A stretch of 6,821 nt of DNA from Microcaldota archaeon (GTDB taxonomy: Archaea; Iainarchaeota; Iainarchaeia; JAADDC01): the NCBI GenBank assembly GCA_027074515.1, contig JALTCQ010000083.1:1-6821 (forward strand), given 5' to 3'. Below the pieces are notes generated by a model. The model made no database searches. It saw nothing but the letters and a program-made list of their open reading frames with translations, and had not been told where the DNA came from. The position numbers and the translations under genes are program-made. Shown here piece by piece: positions 1 through 5,290 of this stretch; the first letter of the stretch is position 1, and the number at the start of each line of letters is the position of its first letter.

Positions 1-984
1 GGCGAGCTCTTTCAGATCCCCCTTTGCCCAGACGTCTGCAATGTCCCTGTGCTCTATTTTGACCTTTTCCCTGCCGAGAACAGTTTTGTATACGTTTTCC
101 AGGTCCAGCTTGAATGTGTTGATGGCGCCCACGGCTGCCATGAACTGAATGATCTGAAAGACGTCCACGTGTGCTCTTCCCGTGATCTCCACAGTTGTAT
201 TGCCGCCACCCGCCTTTCTGATCCTCGGTTCGCTGCCGTCCCGTCCCCACGGTAGTTTCATTCCGAGCACGTGCGCCCTTTCCTTCAGGTAAGGCAGGTC
301 GAAGGCGTCTCCGTTGTACGTAAGTATGATGTCGGGATCATTTTCCTTTATCAGTCGCGTTAGCTCGGATATGAGTTGCTCTTCCGTCTCCACTGTCTTA
401 ACGAAGGGAGCATCGATCTTTTTTGTTGTTATAACCACCTTGTTACCGTCGGAATCCACGTAGGAAGCCATTATGATCTCGTCTTTCTTTGGATCTGGCA
501 TCCTGTCCTTTGCGTACATCTCCAGGTCGAATGCTGCTACTTTTACCGGGATCTCGCCTTCTACGGGGGTTATTTTCCGAATCCACCCGTTTTCTTCTTC
601 TACTTCCACGACACCCATGGGCACAATGCTCTTCTCGTAGAGATATTTTCGTTCCGCGGGGATATCGTGCTCTCTACACTCCATACCCTTTTCTTCTAGA
701 ATTTCTTTGAGCCGCGGGATGTACTTCTGGTGCTTTACCCGCACGAGCAATACTTCTTTCTCCTCCCATCGTACATATCTCTTTACTCGCTCCAGGCTTG
801 TCACACCCTCCTGTTCCTTCAGCACACTCTCCGCCGCGTCGAGATCGTCTCCGAGCACGTAGAAGTATGGTGTGTATTTTTCCTTGACCATCTGTGTGCC
901 GTTTTCCGTCCGCAAGAAGAGCCGTATGATCGTTTCCTCGCGATTTGATAGGTCGTGGTCAACGTCGATTATTACACCGCGCAT
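1..984 (-). CDS. polB: Family-B DNA polymerase, N-terminal part (cut by window edge)
   Basis: Replicative-type DNA polymerase with a 3'-5' proofreading domain. Only the first 328 codons are present; the reading frame is open to position 1 and the palm, fingers and thumb lie outside the window. Residues 1-130 or so resemble the N-terminal domain of archaeal PolB. The exonuclease domain follows: Exo I is AAFDLEMY with catalytic D153 and E155, and Exo II is TYNGDAFDLPYL with N224, D226, F228 and D229, close to the usual YNGDNFDFPYL. Exo III is not reached. The acidic residues seen are intact, so proofreading is probably active. The ATG at 984 was chosen because it gives the expected PolB N-terminus (MRGVIIDVDHD) and lies about 25 bp downstream of a TATA box, which predicts a leaderless or nearly leaderless mRNA. 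The gene is divergent from the coiled-coil gene at 1035. The family call is firm; functional subtype is not determined. Confidence 0.95.
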   Translation of the reverse strand, partial: MRGVIIDVDHDLSNREETIIRLFLRTENGTQMVKEKYTPYFYVLGDDLDAAESVLKEQEGVTSLERVKRYVRWEEKEVLLVRVKHQKYIPRLKEILEEKGMECREHDIPAERKYLYEKSIVPMGVVEVEEENGWIRKITPVEGEIPVKVAAFDLEMYAKDRMPDPKKDEIIMASYVDSDGNKVVITTKKIDAPFVKTVETEEQLISELTRLIKENDPDIILTYNGDAFDLPYLKERAHVLGMKLPWGRDGSEPRIRKAGGGNTTVEITGRAHVDVFQIIQFMAAVGAINTFKLDLENVYKTVLGREKVKIEHRDIADVWAKGDLKELA

Positions 985-1002
985 CGGTAACAGTTTGACG
1001 CT

Positions 1003-1014
1003 ACCTATATTAAG
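1003..1014. promoter_or_regulatory. Shared bidirectional TATA box between polB and the coiled-coil gene
   Basis: The 50 bp between the two divergent genes contain one clear TATA-like element, ACCTATATTAAG on the plus strand and CTTAATATAGGT on the minus strand. Its centre, near 1009, is about 25 bp from the polB ATG (984) and 26 bp from the in-frame GTG (1035). Both distances match archaeal TATA-to-start spacing for leaderless transcripts. The element is nearly self-complementary, so TBP could in principle bind either way, with flanking BRE sequence deciding direction. No Shine-Dalgarno motif precedes either start, which supports leaderless initiation. Transcript start sites are inferred from spacing only. 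Confidence 0.62.
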
Positions 1015-1034
1015 AAATGCACCCTTTTTCTACC

Positions 1035-1460
1035 GTGGGCTCGGCAAATTCGCAGGTTTTGATGCGCCTCATTCACGACGTCAAGACCCTGGATAGCAAT
1101 CTCCGCGTGGTTGCCCAGCAGCTAAACCAGATAAAGCGTAACGAGCGGATTTTGGCGCGTAACCTCATTGCCCTGAACAAGAAGATCAACGAGCTTCGCG
1201 AGTCTTCTGGCAATGGCGGTGTGGATCCCACGAAGCTTCAGGAGATGGAAGACCGACTCGTGCGCATGCGCGAGGATATCATGAAGATCCAGGAGGACGT
1301 AGAGTATCTTAAACAACAGTTGCAGCGCACTCTGACGTCCGAGGACGTTGCCGAGCTGAAATACATCGTTGAGACAATAAACCCCCTTGAGTTCGTCACG
1401 TATAGGCAAGTGGGGGAGCTCGTCGAGAAGAAACTCCGCGATCTGGGCATCATAAAGTGA
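1035..1460 (+). CDS. Small coiled-coil protein of unknown function
   Basis: About 141 residues, soluble, with no signal peptide or membrane segment. Two long heptad-rich helices dominate: roughly residues 15-58 (including LNQIKRNERILARNLIALNK) and 68-104 (including LQEMEDRLVRMREDIMKI), separated by a short Gly/Ser turn (ESSGNGGVDP). A compact C-terminal helical segment (TYRQVGELVEKKLRDLGIIK) follows. This suggests a hairpin or an oligomeric coiled coil serving as a structural or adaptor protein. No family was recognised. Three starts are possible: ATG 1017, GTG 1035 and ATG 1062. GTG 1035 is preferred because it sits 26 bp from the TATA centre with C at -1; ATG 1017 would lie almost inside the TATA box. 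The 3' end overlaps the convergent HerA-like gene by 11 bp. That overlap, and a second coiled-coil protein on the other side of the HerA-like gene, hint at a shared process, but this is inference. Confidence 0.8.
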   Translation: MGSANSQVLMRLIHDVKTLDSNLRVVAQQLNQIKRNERILARNLIALNKKINELRESSGNGGVDPTKLQEMEDRLVRMREDIMKIQEDVEYLKQQLQRTLTSEDVAELKYIVETINPLEFVTYRQVGELVEKKLRDLGIIK

Positions 1461-2907
1461 TGTTCGAAGCGAGGGGGCGGAGGATTGCGCGGTATGGCCT
1501 CTTCGTGACGATTCTTATCCCTACTTCCTCGTCCGAGACCGTCCTTATGTGTGCCTCGGCCAGATCCACCAACGTCTTGGCTATATCTGCTTCTGATGGG
1601 GAGTCCACAGCGAATCCAACACCATACTCTTTTAGCTCCGTTATCGTTCGGACGAGGGCGTTCTGGATGGGCGTATCTACGCGAGGGAGTATTTTGTCGC
1701 CTCCGTCTATGATGAGCATTGTGCGCAACCTCTTGCTCTTCCCCCTGTTTTCCAGGAACTTTTGCAGGCCGGCCAGGAGGGACTGAACCGCTGTCTTAGC
1801 GTGCACCTCGTCTGGCACGTGTATGACTGTCGCGTGTCCAATGTCCCCCGCCTCCAAGAGTGGGGTGACGTCGTTTTTGCCGTAGTATTTACCGTACGCC
1901 TTTTCCTCGTGGGAGCAAATCCGTAGCGCTTGAAGGGCATGGTATTTCATCTTTCCCTCTTGCGTGAGAAGCTCCCCGATCCTTTCGGCGCCGCCGCCCC
2001 TTGAATGAATTGCCGCCACGATTGCTTGGAACGATTTCAGCTCATGGGACACCCCCAGAGTGTCTGCAAATGCCTTCTCGTCCACCACGTTCAGGTCCAC
2101 GTGGAAGTCCTCTCCGACGCTCCATTTTGCCGTTGGGAATCCCATGGGGCTTATCCCCATTTTGGCCACTCCGCTGCTCGGCGCGGGCTCGTTCATCTTC
2201 GCGTACCTTTCAGGATGCTGCGTGAGTATGATCGTAGGGATCCCCGTGAGCATGGCGTTCTCCGCTATGATTGCGAGCATTCTCTTCCTAGCCTTCTCGT
2301 GTTCTCCGAGCACGATGGTACGCGCGAACTCGAATATGCTTTCCTTCTCCACGTCTCCGTTCTTGTTCGTTCCCACTGGCAATACCTTTGCGAACTCTGC
2401 CGTGGACGTGAGCCCCCCTGGGTGCCCCATCAGGTTCGGAATTACTATTGGCTCGGCAAGAAGGAGCGCGGCTACGCGGGCTGGCACGTCGCGGATGTGC
2501 GTGACGGTTATGCCCATGGCCACAGCTACCTTTCTCAGTAGCGTGGAATCGGCGTATAATGCGTTTCCCAAGCGTGAAAGCGTGTCTGCAAGTTCGGATT
2601 TTTGTAGTCCGATGTACTTCGGCCCCTCTTGGATGAGAAGGAAGCGATACGTGTCCCCTTCCCTCCTCTTTATGATTGCCGTTGTTTTTTCCTTCAATCC
2701 GTTCATGAGGGTCTGCACGTCGCCGTCCACGAGGAATGCGCGGTACATGATGACTACCAGGCCTCGCGGATTGCCCCCGTCATCCTTGTCCACGACTACC
2801 GTGAATATGTCGCGGTCCGGGTTCTGATAGAGCGAAATGTCGTAGATCTCGTATTTACCACTTATCAGTGGTTTCCACGGGCCGTATGGTAGCCGTAGAA
2901 TGTCCAT
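1450..2907 (-). CDS. HerA/FtsK-like protein with degenerate ATPase motifs (probable pseudo-ATPase)
   Basis: A 485-residue protein whose layout follows the HerA/VirB4 group of P-loop ATPases, which assemble as hexamers to pump DNA or protein. Residues 1-185 form a beta-rich then helical N-terminal region. Residues 193-235 align with the Walker A strand, loop and helix and the next strand, but the loop reads LGEHEKARK (200-208) where GxxxxGK[ST] is expected: G201 remains and GKS becomes A206-R207-K208. The following GIPTIILTQHPERY (222-235) stands where HerA proteins have a GIPV-VIDPHGEY motif. Residues 350-388 resemble the late HerA core (LLEAGDIGHATVIHVPDEVH). Walker B is LRTMLIIDGGDK (394-405), with D401 kept and the catalytic Glu replaced by G402. 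The usual TQ-P sensor is VDSPSE (434-439). ATP hydrolysis is therefore unlikely; a structural role or a subunit of a mixed ring is possible. ATG 2907 is 26 bp from a TATA box. An upstream in-frame extension to 3183 is rejected because it lies antisense to a convincing gene. Confidence 0.75.
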   Translation of the reverse strand: MDILRLPYGPWKPLISGKYEIYDISLYQNPDRDIFTVVVDKDDGGNPRGLVVIMYRAFLVDGDVQTLMNGLKEKTTAIIKRREGDTYRFLLIQEGPKYIGLQKSELADTLSRLGNALYADSTLLRKVAVAMGITVTHIRDVPARVAALLLAEPIVIPNLMGHPGGLTSTAEFAKVLPVGTNKNGDVEKESIFEFARTIVLGEHEKARKRMLAIIAENAMLTGIPTIILTQHPERYAKMNEPAPSSGVAKMGISPMGFPTAKWSVGEDFHVDLNVVDEKAFADTLGVSHELKSFQAIVAAIHSRGGGAERIGELLTQEGKMKYHALQALRICSHEEKAYGKYYGKNDVTPLLEAGDIGHATVIHVPDEVHAKTAVQSLLAGLQKFLENRGKSKRLRTMLIIDGGDKILPRVDTPIQNALVRTITELKEYGVGFAVDSPSEADIAKTLVDLAEAHIRTVSDEEVGIRIVTKRPYRAILRPLASNITL

Positions 2908-2938
2908 CTTATTAAAAGGAGGGCGACCTCTTAATAAC
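2908..2938. promoter_or_regulatory. Two face-to-face overlapping promoters between divergent leaderless genes
   Basis: Only 31 bp separate the start codons at 2907 (minus) and 2939 (plus). TTATTAAAA at 2909-2917 is centred 26 bp before the plus start. TTATTAAGA, read on the minus strand at 2937-2929, is centred 26 bp before the minus start. Each TATA box therefore sits next to the other gene's start codon, and both initiation complexes would cover the same DNA. Purine-rich GGAGGG at 2918-2923 is too far from ATG 2939 (15 nt) for normal ribosome binding. Both mRNAs are predicted to be leaderless. Confidence 0.65.
2909..2937. repeat. Inverted repeat spanning the divergent promoter
   Basis: TTATTAAAAGG (2909-2919) and CCTCTTAATAA (2927-2937) are inverted copies matching at 10 of 11 positions, with a 7-bp spacer AGGGCGA. 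The arms contain the two opposed TATA boxes. The symmetry may simply come from two similar promoters, but the match extends into the flanking AGG/CCT, so the arms could also be an operator for a dimeric regulator. Confidence 0.55.
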
Positions 2939-3583
2939 ATGCCCTCTGATGAGGAACTTGCCAACGCCATTGCCGAGATGCGTAAGCAGGGCCTCTCGGA
3001 CGACGAGATCCGTGAGACACTCTCGGACATGGGTGTTTCGGACGATGTGATTGCCAAGCTTCTCGGAGGCTCAGTGCCTGCTGTGGCTTCATCTTCTGCA
3101 TCTACGGACGAGCTCATCCCCGAACAATCTGTGCAGCAATCTTCTGAACCCGCACAGCAACCAAAGGCTTCTTCTGACGACAATTTGTTCTCAAATCTTT
3201 CATCTGGGTCAACTGACGTCGTTTCTGGTCTGCTATCTGGTGAATCTGAGGAGGTATCCTCTCAGACAGATAGCACATCTCCCACTACCGAAGAGGCGCC
3301 CCACGTGGCTCCGATATCTTCCGAGCCGAAGCCGCTTTCACCCCCTCCCGTTTCCGTGCCCACTTCCGTTTCCGATGAGTCTGTTTCGAACAAAGCACCT
3401 GCTCCTGCACCTGCCTCTTTCACCTCCGACGACCTTGCGGAGATCAAAGAGATGATCCGGGAGTTAAAGAAGGAGCTAAAGGATCAGCGCGCCATGCTTT
3501 CAGCCCTTCAGAAGATCTTGCAGGAAATTCTTGACACGGACCGCACCCTTGTCGTGGGGCTCTACGAGAAGGCAAAGAAGTAA
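2939..3583 (+). CDS. Protein with N-terminal helical domain, Ser/Pro-rich linker and C-terminal coiled coil
   Basis: A soluble 214-residue protein with three parts. Residues 3-43 form a small three-helix module of the repeated type 'G-(hydrophobic)-S-D-(D/E)-x-I': QGLSDDEIRETLSDMG and GVSDDVIAKLLG, UBA/CUE-like in appearance. Residues 45-162 are low complexity, rich in Ser, Pro, Thr, Ala and Glu, and probably disordered, ending in an AP repeat (KAPAPAPAS). Residues 164-199 are a charged coiled coil (LAEIKEMIRELKKELKDQ), followed by a short helical tail. This looks like a flexible tether joining two binding modules. No family was identified. ATG 2939 was chosen over the in-frame ATG at 2900 because it lies 26 bp from a TATA box and opens the folded module. 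It is divergent from the HerA-like gene, and its TAA abuts the stop of the membrane operon on the other strand with no gap. Serine codons are mostly TCT and TCA, giving the linker lower GC than neighbouring genes. Confidence 0.85.
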   Translation: MPSDEELANAIAEMRKQGLSDDEIRETLSDMGVSDDVIAKLLGGSVPAVASSSASTDELIPEQSVQQSSEPAQQPKASSDDNLFSNLSSGSTDVVSGLLSGESEEVSSQTDSTSPTTEEAPHVAPISSEPKPLSPPPVSVPTSVSDESVSNKAPAPAPASFTSDDLAEIKEMIRELKKELKDQRAMLSALQKILQEILDTDRTLVVGLYEKAKK

Positions 3584-4132
3584 TCAATCGCCCTCTGCCC
3601 CTTTTCCCTTTCCATAGACCTTTTCGATCTTCTTTCTGATTTCTGCTAGCTTCTTCTGGAGCGCCTCGATCTCCGCCGGGTCCTTTGCGACTTTTATCCT
3701 CTGCTCTATGGCAGCCGCCTCGGACATCAGCTGGTAGAGTTCGGCGATGTTTGCCTTCTTGTTGGGGAGCATGGGGCCCCAGGGTGTCATGATCCACGTT
3801 AGTGGCACGTCAGCGTCCCAGAGCGTTTTCTTGTGGAGATCCCCAAGCGCGTCCGCCGCGTACTGTATGCCCGTTCCGAGCCTTAGCGCCTTCATCGCCG
3901 TTTCAGTGGCACCTTCTATCTGTGCCTTCCAGAAGTCCCAGCCAGGGTAGCCACCTGCTTCCGGAACGGGCACATCTCCCCATTCTTTCTTCGGTTTTGG
4001 CTTGCTTGGTGGTGCTCCCGCTATTGCTAGGGCGCCCCCGAATGCGAGAAGAATTGCAAGCCAGGGCTGACCCACTGCGACGAGTATGAGCACGAGGAGG
4101 ACGATTATGGCGATTGCGGTTTCCATTCCCAT
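3584..4132 (-). CDS. Membrane-hairpin protein with cytosolic coiled-coil tail
   Basis: A 182-residue protein and the last gene of the membrane-protein operon. Two closely spaced hydrophobic helices (about 5-20 and 23-39) are joined by a tight GQPW turn, forming a hairpin. A basic, Pro-rich stretch follows (PPSKPKPKKEWGDVPVPEAG) which, by the positive-inside rule, puts the C-terminus in the cytosol. Residues 60-125 are a Trp-rich soluble region (PGWDFWKAQIEG, LTWIMTPWGPMLPNK). Residues 127-172 are a charged coiled coil (DPAEIEALQKKLAEIRKKIE). Its ATG shares one base with the upstream TAA (TAATG), with GGGAGG upstream, so translational coupling is likely. A hairpin followed by a soluble part superficially resembles pilin-like or scaffold subunits, but no homology to a named family is claimed. 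The stop codon abuts that of the convergent coiled-coil gene. Confidence 0.87.
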   Translation of the reverse strand: MGMETAIAIIVLLVLILVAVGQPWLAILLAFGGALAIAGAPPSKPKPKKEWGDVPVPEAGGYPGWDFWKAQIEGATETAMKALRLGTGIQYAADALGDLHKKTLWDADVPLTWIMTPWGPMLPNKKANIAELYQLMSEAAAIEQRIKVAKDPAEIEALQKKLAEIRKKIEKVYGKGKGAEGD

Positions 4133-4479
4133 TATCTATAGCCTCCCGGCGGGTTCCCGCCACCGTACATGGCCATGAGGTATGGGAGCATCTCCGGTGG
4201 GATCTCATCATCCTTCTTCTTTCTCTCTCCGATGGCTCCTGTTATGACCATTGTGAGCATGGCAAGAGCAAGGCCCAGCGCGCCCCATGTTGCCGGTTCT
4301 GGCACCAGGACTTTCATCAACCATATCACGCCCGTGCTGAGCAAGAATGGTATGAAGTAATCCCGTGACATGAAGAACGCGATGATCTCTGCTATCAAGA
4401 CGATGATTAGGCCGTTCTCGCCCTGGAGCATGCCGTACATCGCGAGTATGTAGAGGAACGTTATCACCACGGGCTCCAT
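4132..4479 (-). CDS. Small four-helix membrane protein
   Basis: A 115-residue integral membrane protein with hydrophobic segments at about 3-18, 22-38, 42-59 and 64-84. A basic MSRD loop between segments 2 and 3, and GERKKKDD directly after segment 4, place both termini and the 30-residue tail in the cytosol. The tail is acidic, then Gly/Pro rich (GGGNPPGGYR). The segment 3-4 hairpin (PFLLSTGVIWLMKVLVPEP then TWGALGLALAM) matches the pattern in the neighbouring genes, with a Trp at the start of the last helix. It is therefore probably a diverged paralog of them, although transmembrane composition makes weak similarity hard to judge. The ATG lies 8 bp after the upstream stop, with an AGGTGA motif overlapping that stop. 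No family was recognised. Confidence 0.87.
   Translation of the reverse strand: MEPVVITFLYILAMYGMLQGENGLIIVLIAEIIAFFMSRDYFIPFLLSTGVIWLMKVLVPEPATWGALGLALAMLTMVITGAIGERKKKDDEIPPEMLPYLMAMYGGGNPPGGYR
4142..4147 (-). promoter_or_regulatory. Ribosome binding site for the 4132 start
   Basis: GGGAGG on the minus strand, with 9 nt between it and the ATG at 4132, lies inside the last codons of the upstream gene. It supports the 4132 start over the in-frame ATG two codons later at 4126. Confidence 0.65.
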
Positions 4480-4483
4480 TGCA

Positions 4484-4489
4484 TCACCT
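4484..4489 (-). promoter_or_regulatory. Ribosome binding site for the 4479 start
   Basis: AGGTGA on the minus strand overlaps the TAG of the upstream gene and leaves 4 nt before the ATG at 4479. A closer ATG at 4484 is out of frame and gives no sensible product. Confidence 0.55.
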
Positions 4490-4943
4490 ACTTCTTATTG
4501 TTTTGTTGCGTGCCTGGCATGTATCCGTAGTAGGGATACGGGTAGTATCCAGGCGGAGGGGTAACGGGGATCGTTATCATGGGTTTGGCATCCTTTAGGG
4601 CATCGAGCAGCGGATCCTTCTTTGGCCCACTCGTGTCCAGGCCTGCGAAGAACTTCGGGCCAACCACCGCCAGTATTATTATGCCCAGGACGAGCCACAC
4701 TGCTTCAGGGTGCTTGAAGAAGACGATGTATGCTAGAACGAGCGCGTAGAGGATTGCAAGGCGAGGGGATCCCAGGTTCTTCCTTGCCCAGTTCAGTATC
4801 CAGACGAAGAAAACCATGGTGAGTGCCAGGCGCAAATCGTCGGCCATTGCTGCCCACGCCGCCGCCACTGCTGAGTAGATGTATAGGAGCGTGACTATGA
4901 CTATGATGGCCCCGATCTCCTTGCCGTGTTTTATTGCGCCCAT
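4488..4943 (-). CDS. Small four-helix membrane protein with Tyr/Pro-rich tail
   Basis: A 151-residue protein with hydrophobic segments at about 10-34, 37-53, 60-77 and 80-99. The N-terminus (MGAIKHGKE), the segment 2-3 loop (NWARKN) and the start of the tail (TSGPKKDP) are basic, so both ends are predicted cytosolic. The roughly 50-residue tail has a Tyr/Pro/Gly-rich stretch (TPPPGYYPYPYYGYMPG, residues 128-144) ending in QQNNKK. Such a stretch is probably disordered and suited to binding Pro- or aromatic-recognising partners. Segments 3-4 (RLAILYALVLAYIVFFK and VWLVLGIIIL) closely resemble those of the 5287-5628 gene, suggesting duplication. The start at 4943 has GAGG 7 nt upstream; an ATG at 4956 is out of frame. 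No family was recognised. Confidence 0.88.
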   Translation of the reverse strand: MGAIKHGKEIGAIIVIVTLLYIYSAVAAAWAAMADDLRLALTMVFFVWILNWARKNLGSPRLAILYALVLAYIVFFKHPEAVWLVLGIIILAVVGPKFFAGLDTSGPKKDPLLDALKDAKPMITIPVTPPPGYYPYPYYGYMPGTQQNNKK

Positions 4944-4950
4944 TCTTCTC

Positions 4951-4954
4951 CCTC
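4951..4954 (-). promoter_or_regulatory. Ribosome binding site for the 4943 start
   Basis: GAGG on the minus strand, within GAGGGAG, sits 7 nt before the ATG at 4943 in the 17-nt gap after the preceding stop. This is ordinary archaeal Shine-Dalgarno spacing for an operon-internal gene. Confidence 0.6.
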
Positions 4955-4960
4955 ATAACA

Positions 4961-5290
4961 CTAACGTCTTCCTCCCCTAAATAGGTTTCCAAAGGTGATG
5001 TACGTCCAGCCGAGGGTAGAGAGTATCCCCATGGCCAGGAGCGAGTAGATCCACCAGATGGCGGAGAACGTCCAGAAATGCTTCCATACGAGGAGGTAGA
5101 AGAAGATTCCGGTGATTCCGAGGGTCAACATGCCGTCTCCGAAGAAGTTCCGCACGAAGTTGTATATGGCGAGGGTGATCAGGAGCATAAAGACGTATTT
5201 GAACTCCGGCCGCCAGCCGATCAGTATGTATGGCAGGAGTATGAGCACGAGGAAGAGTCCCAGCCAGCCCGCGAATCCTTGTCCCTTCAT
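4961..5290 (-). CDS. Small four-helix membrane protein, translationally coupled
   Basis: A 109-residue, almost entirely membrane-embedded protein. Hydrophobic segments lie at about 8-26, 31-50, 53-70 and 76-98, with little soluble sequence apart from a basic C-terminus (GNLFRGGRR). Charges at the N-terminus, in the segment 2-3 loop (YNFVRNFFGDG) and at the C-terminus predict both ends in the cytosol. It is rich in Phe, Trp and Tyr, including KHFWTFSAIWWIYSLL (70-85). Layout and loop positions match its operon neighbours. ATG 5290 was chosen because it overlaps the preceding gene's stop as ATGA and has GAGGTG 6 nt upstream. A GTG at 5299 is in frame, but using it would bury the ribosome site. 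No known family was recognised. Confidence 0.88.
   Translation of the reverse strand: MKGQGFAGWLGLFLVLILLPYILIGWRPEFKYVFMLLITLAIYNFVRNFFGDGMLTLGITGIFFYLLVWKHFWTFSAIWWIYSLLAMGILSTLGWTYITFGNLFRGGRR

Noticed and set aside
376..948. Several plus-strand frames across the polymerase region
   Set aside because: The minus strand gives an uninterrupted PolB N-terminus with Exo I and Exo II motifs; the plus-strand translations are shadows.
1122..1409. Minus-strand frame opposite the small coiled-coil gene
   Set aside because: The plus-strand translation is a clean coiled coil with a promoter; the antisense translation shows no domain and lacks upstream signals.
2060..2827. Plus-strand open frame of 255 codons
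   Set aside because: It is antisense to the HerA-like gene, has a low-complexity Ser/Arg/Thr-rich translation, and lacks a promoter or ribosome site. The minus-strand frame has recognisable fold features.
2915..2923. AAAGGAGGG as a strong ribosome binding site for the 2939 gene
   Set aside because: The GGAGGG core ends 15 nt before the ATG, too far, and the stretch overlaps the TATA box; a leaderless transcript explains the spacing better.
2908..3183. N-terminal extension of the HerA-like frame (92 more codons on the minus strand)
   Set aside because: It is antisense to the coding sequence at 2939-3583, is Ser/Cys-rich without structure, and the start at 2907 has a correctly spaced TATA box.
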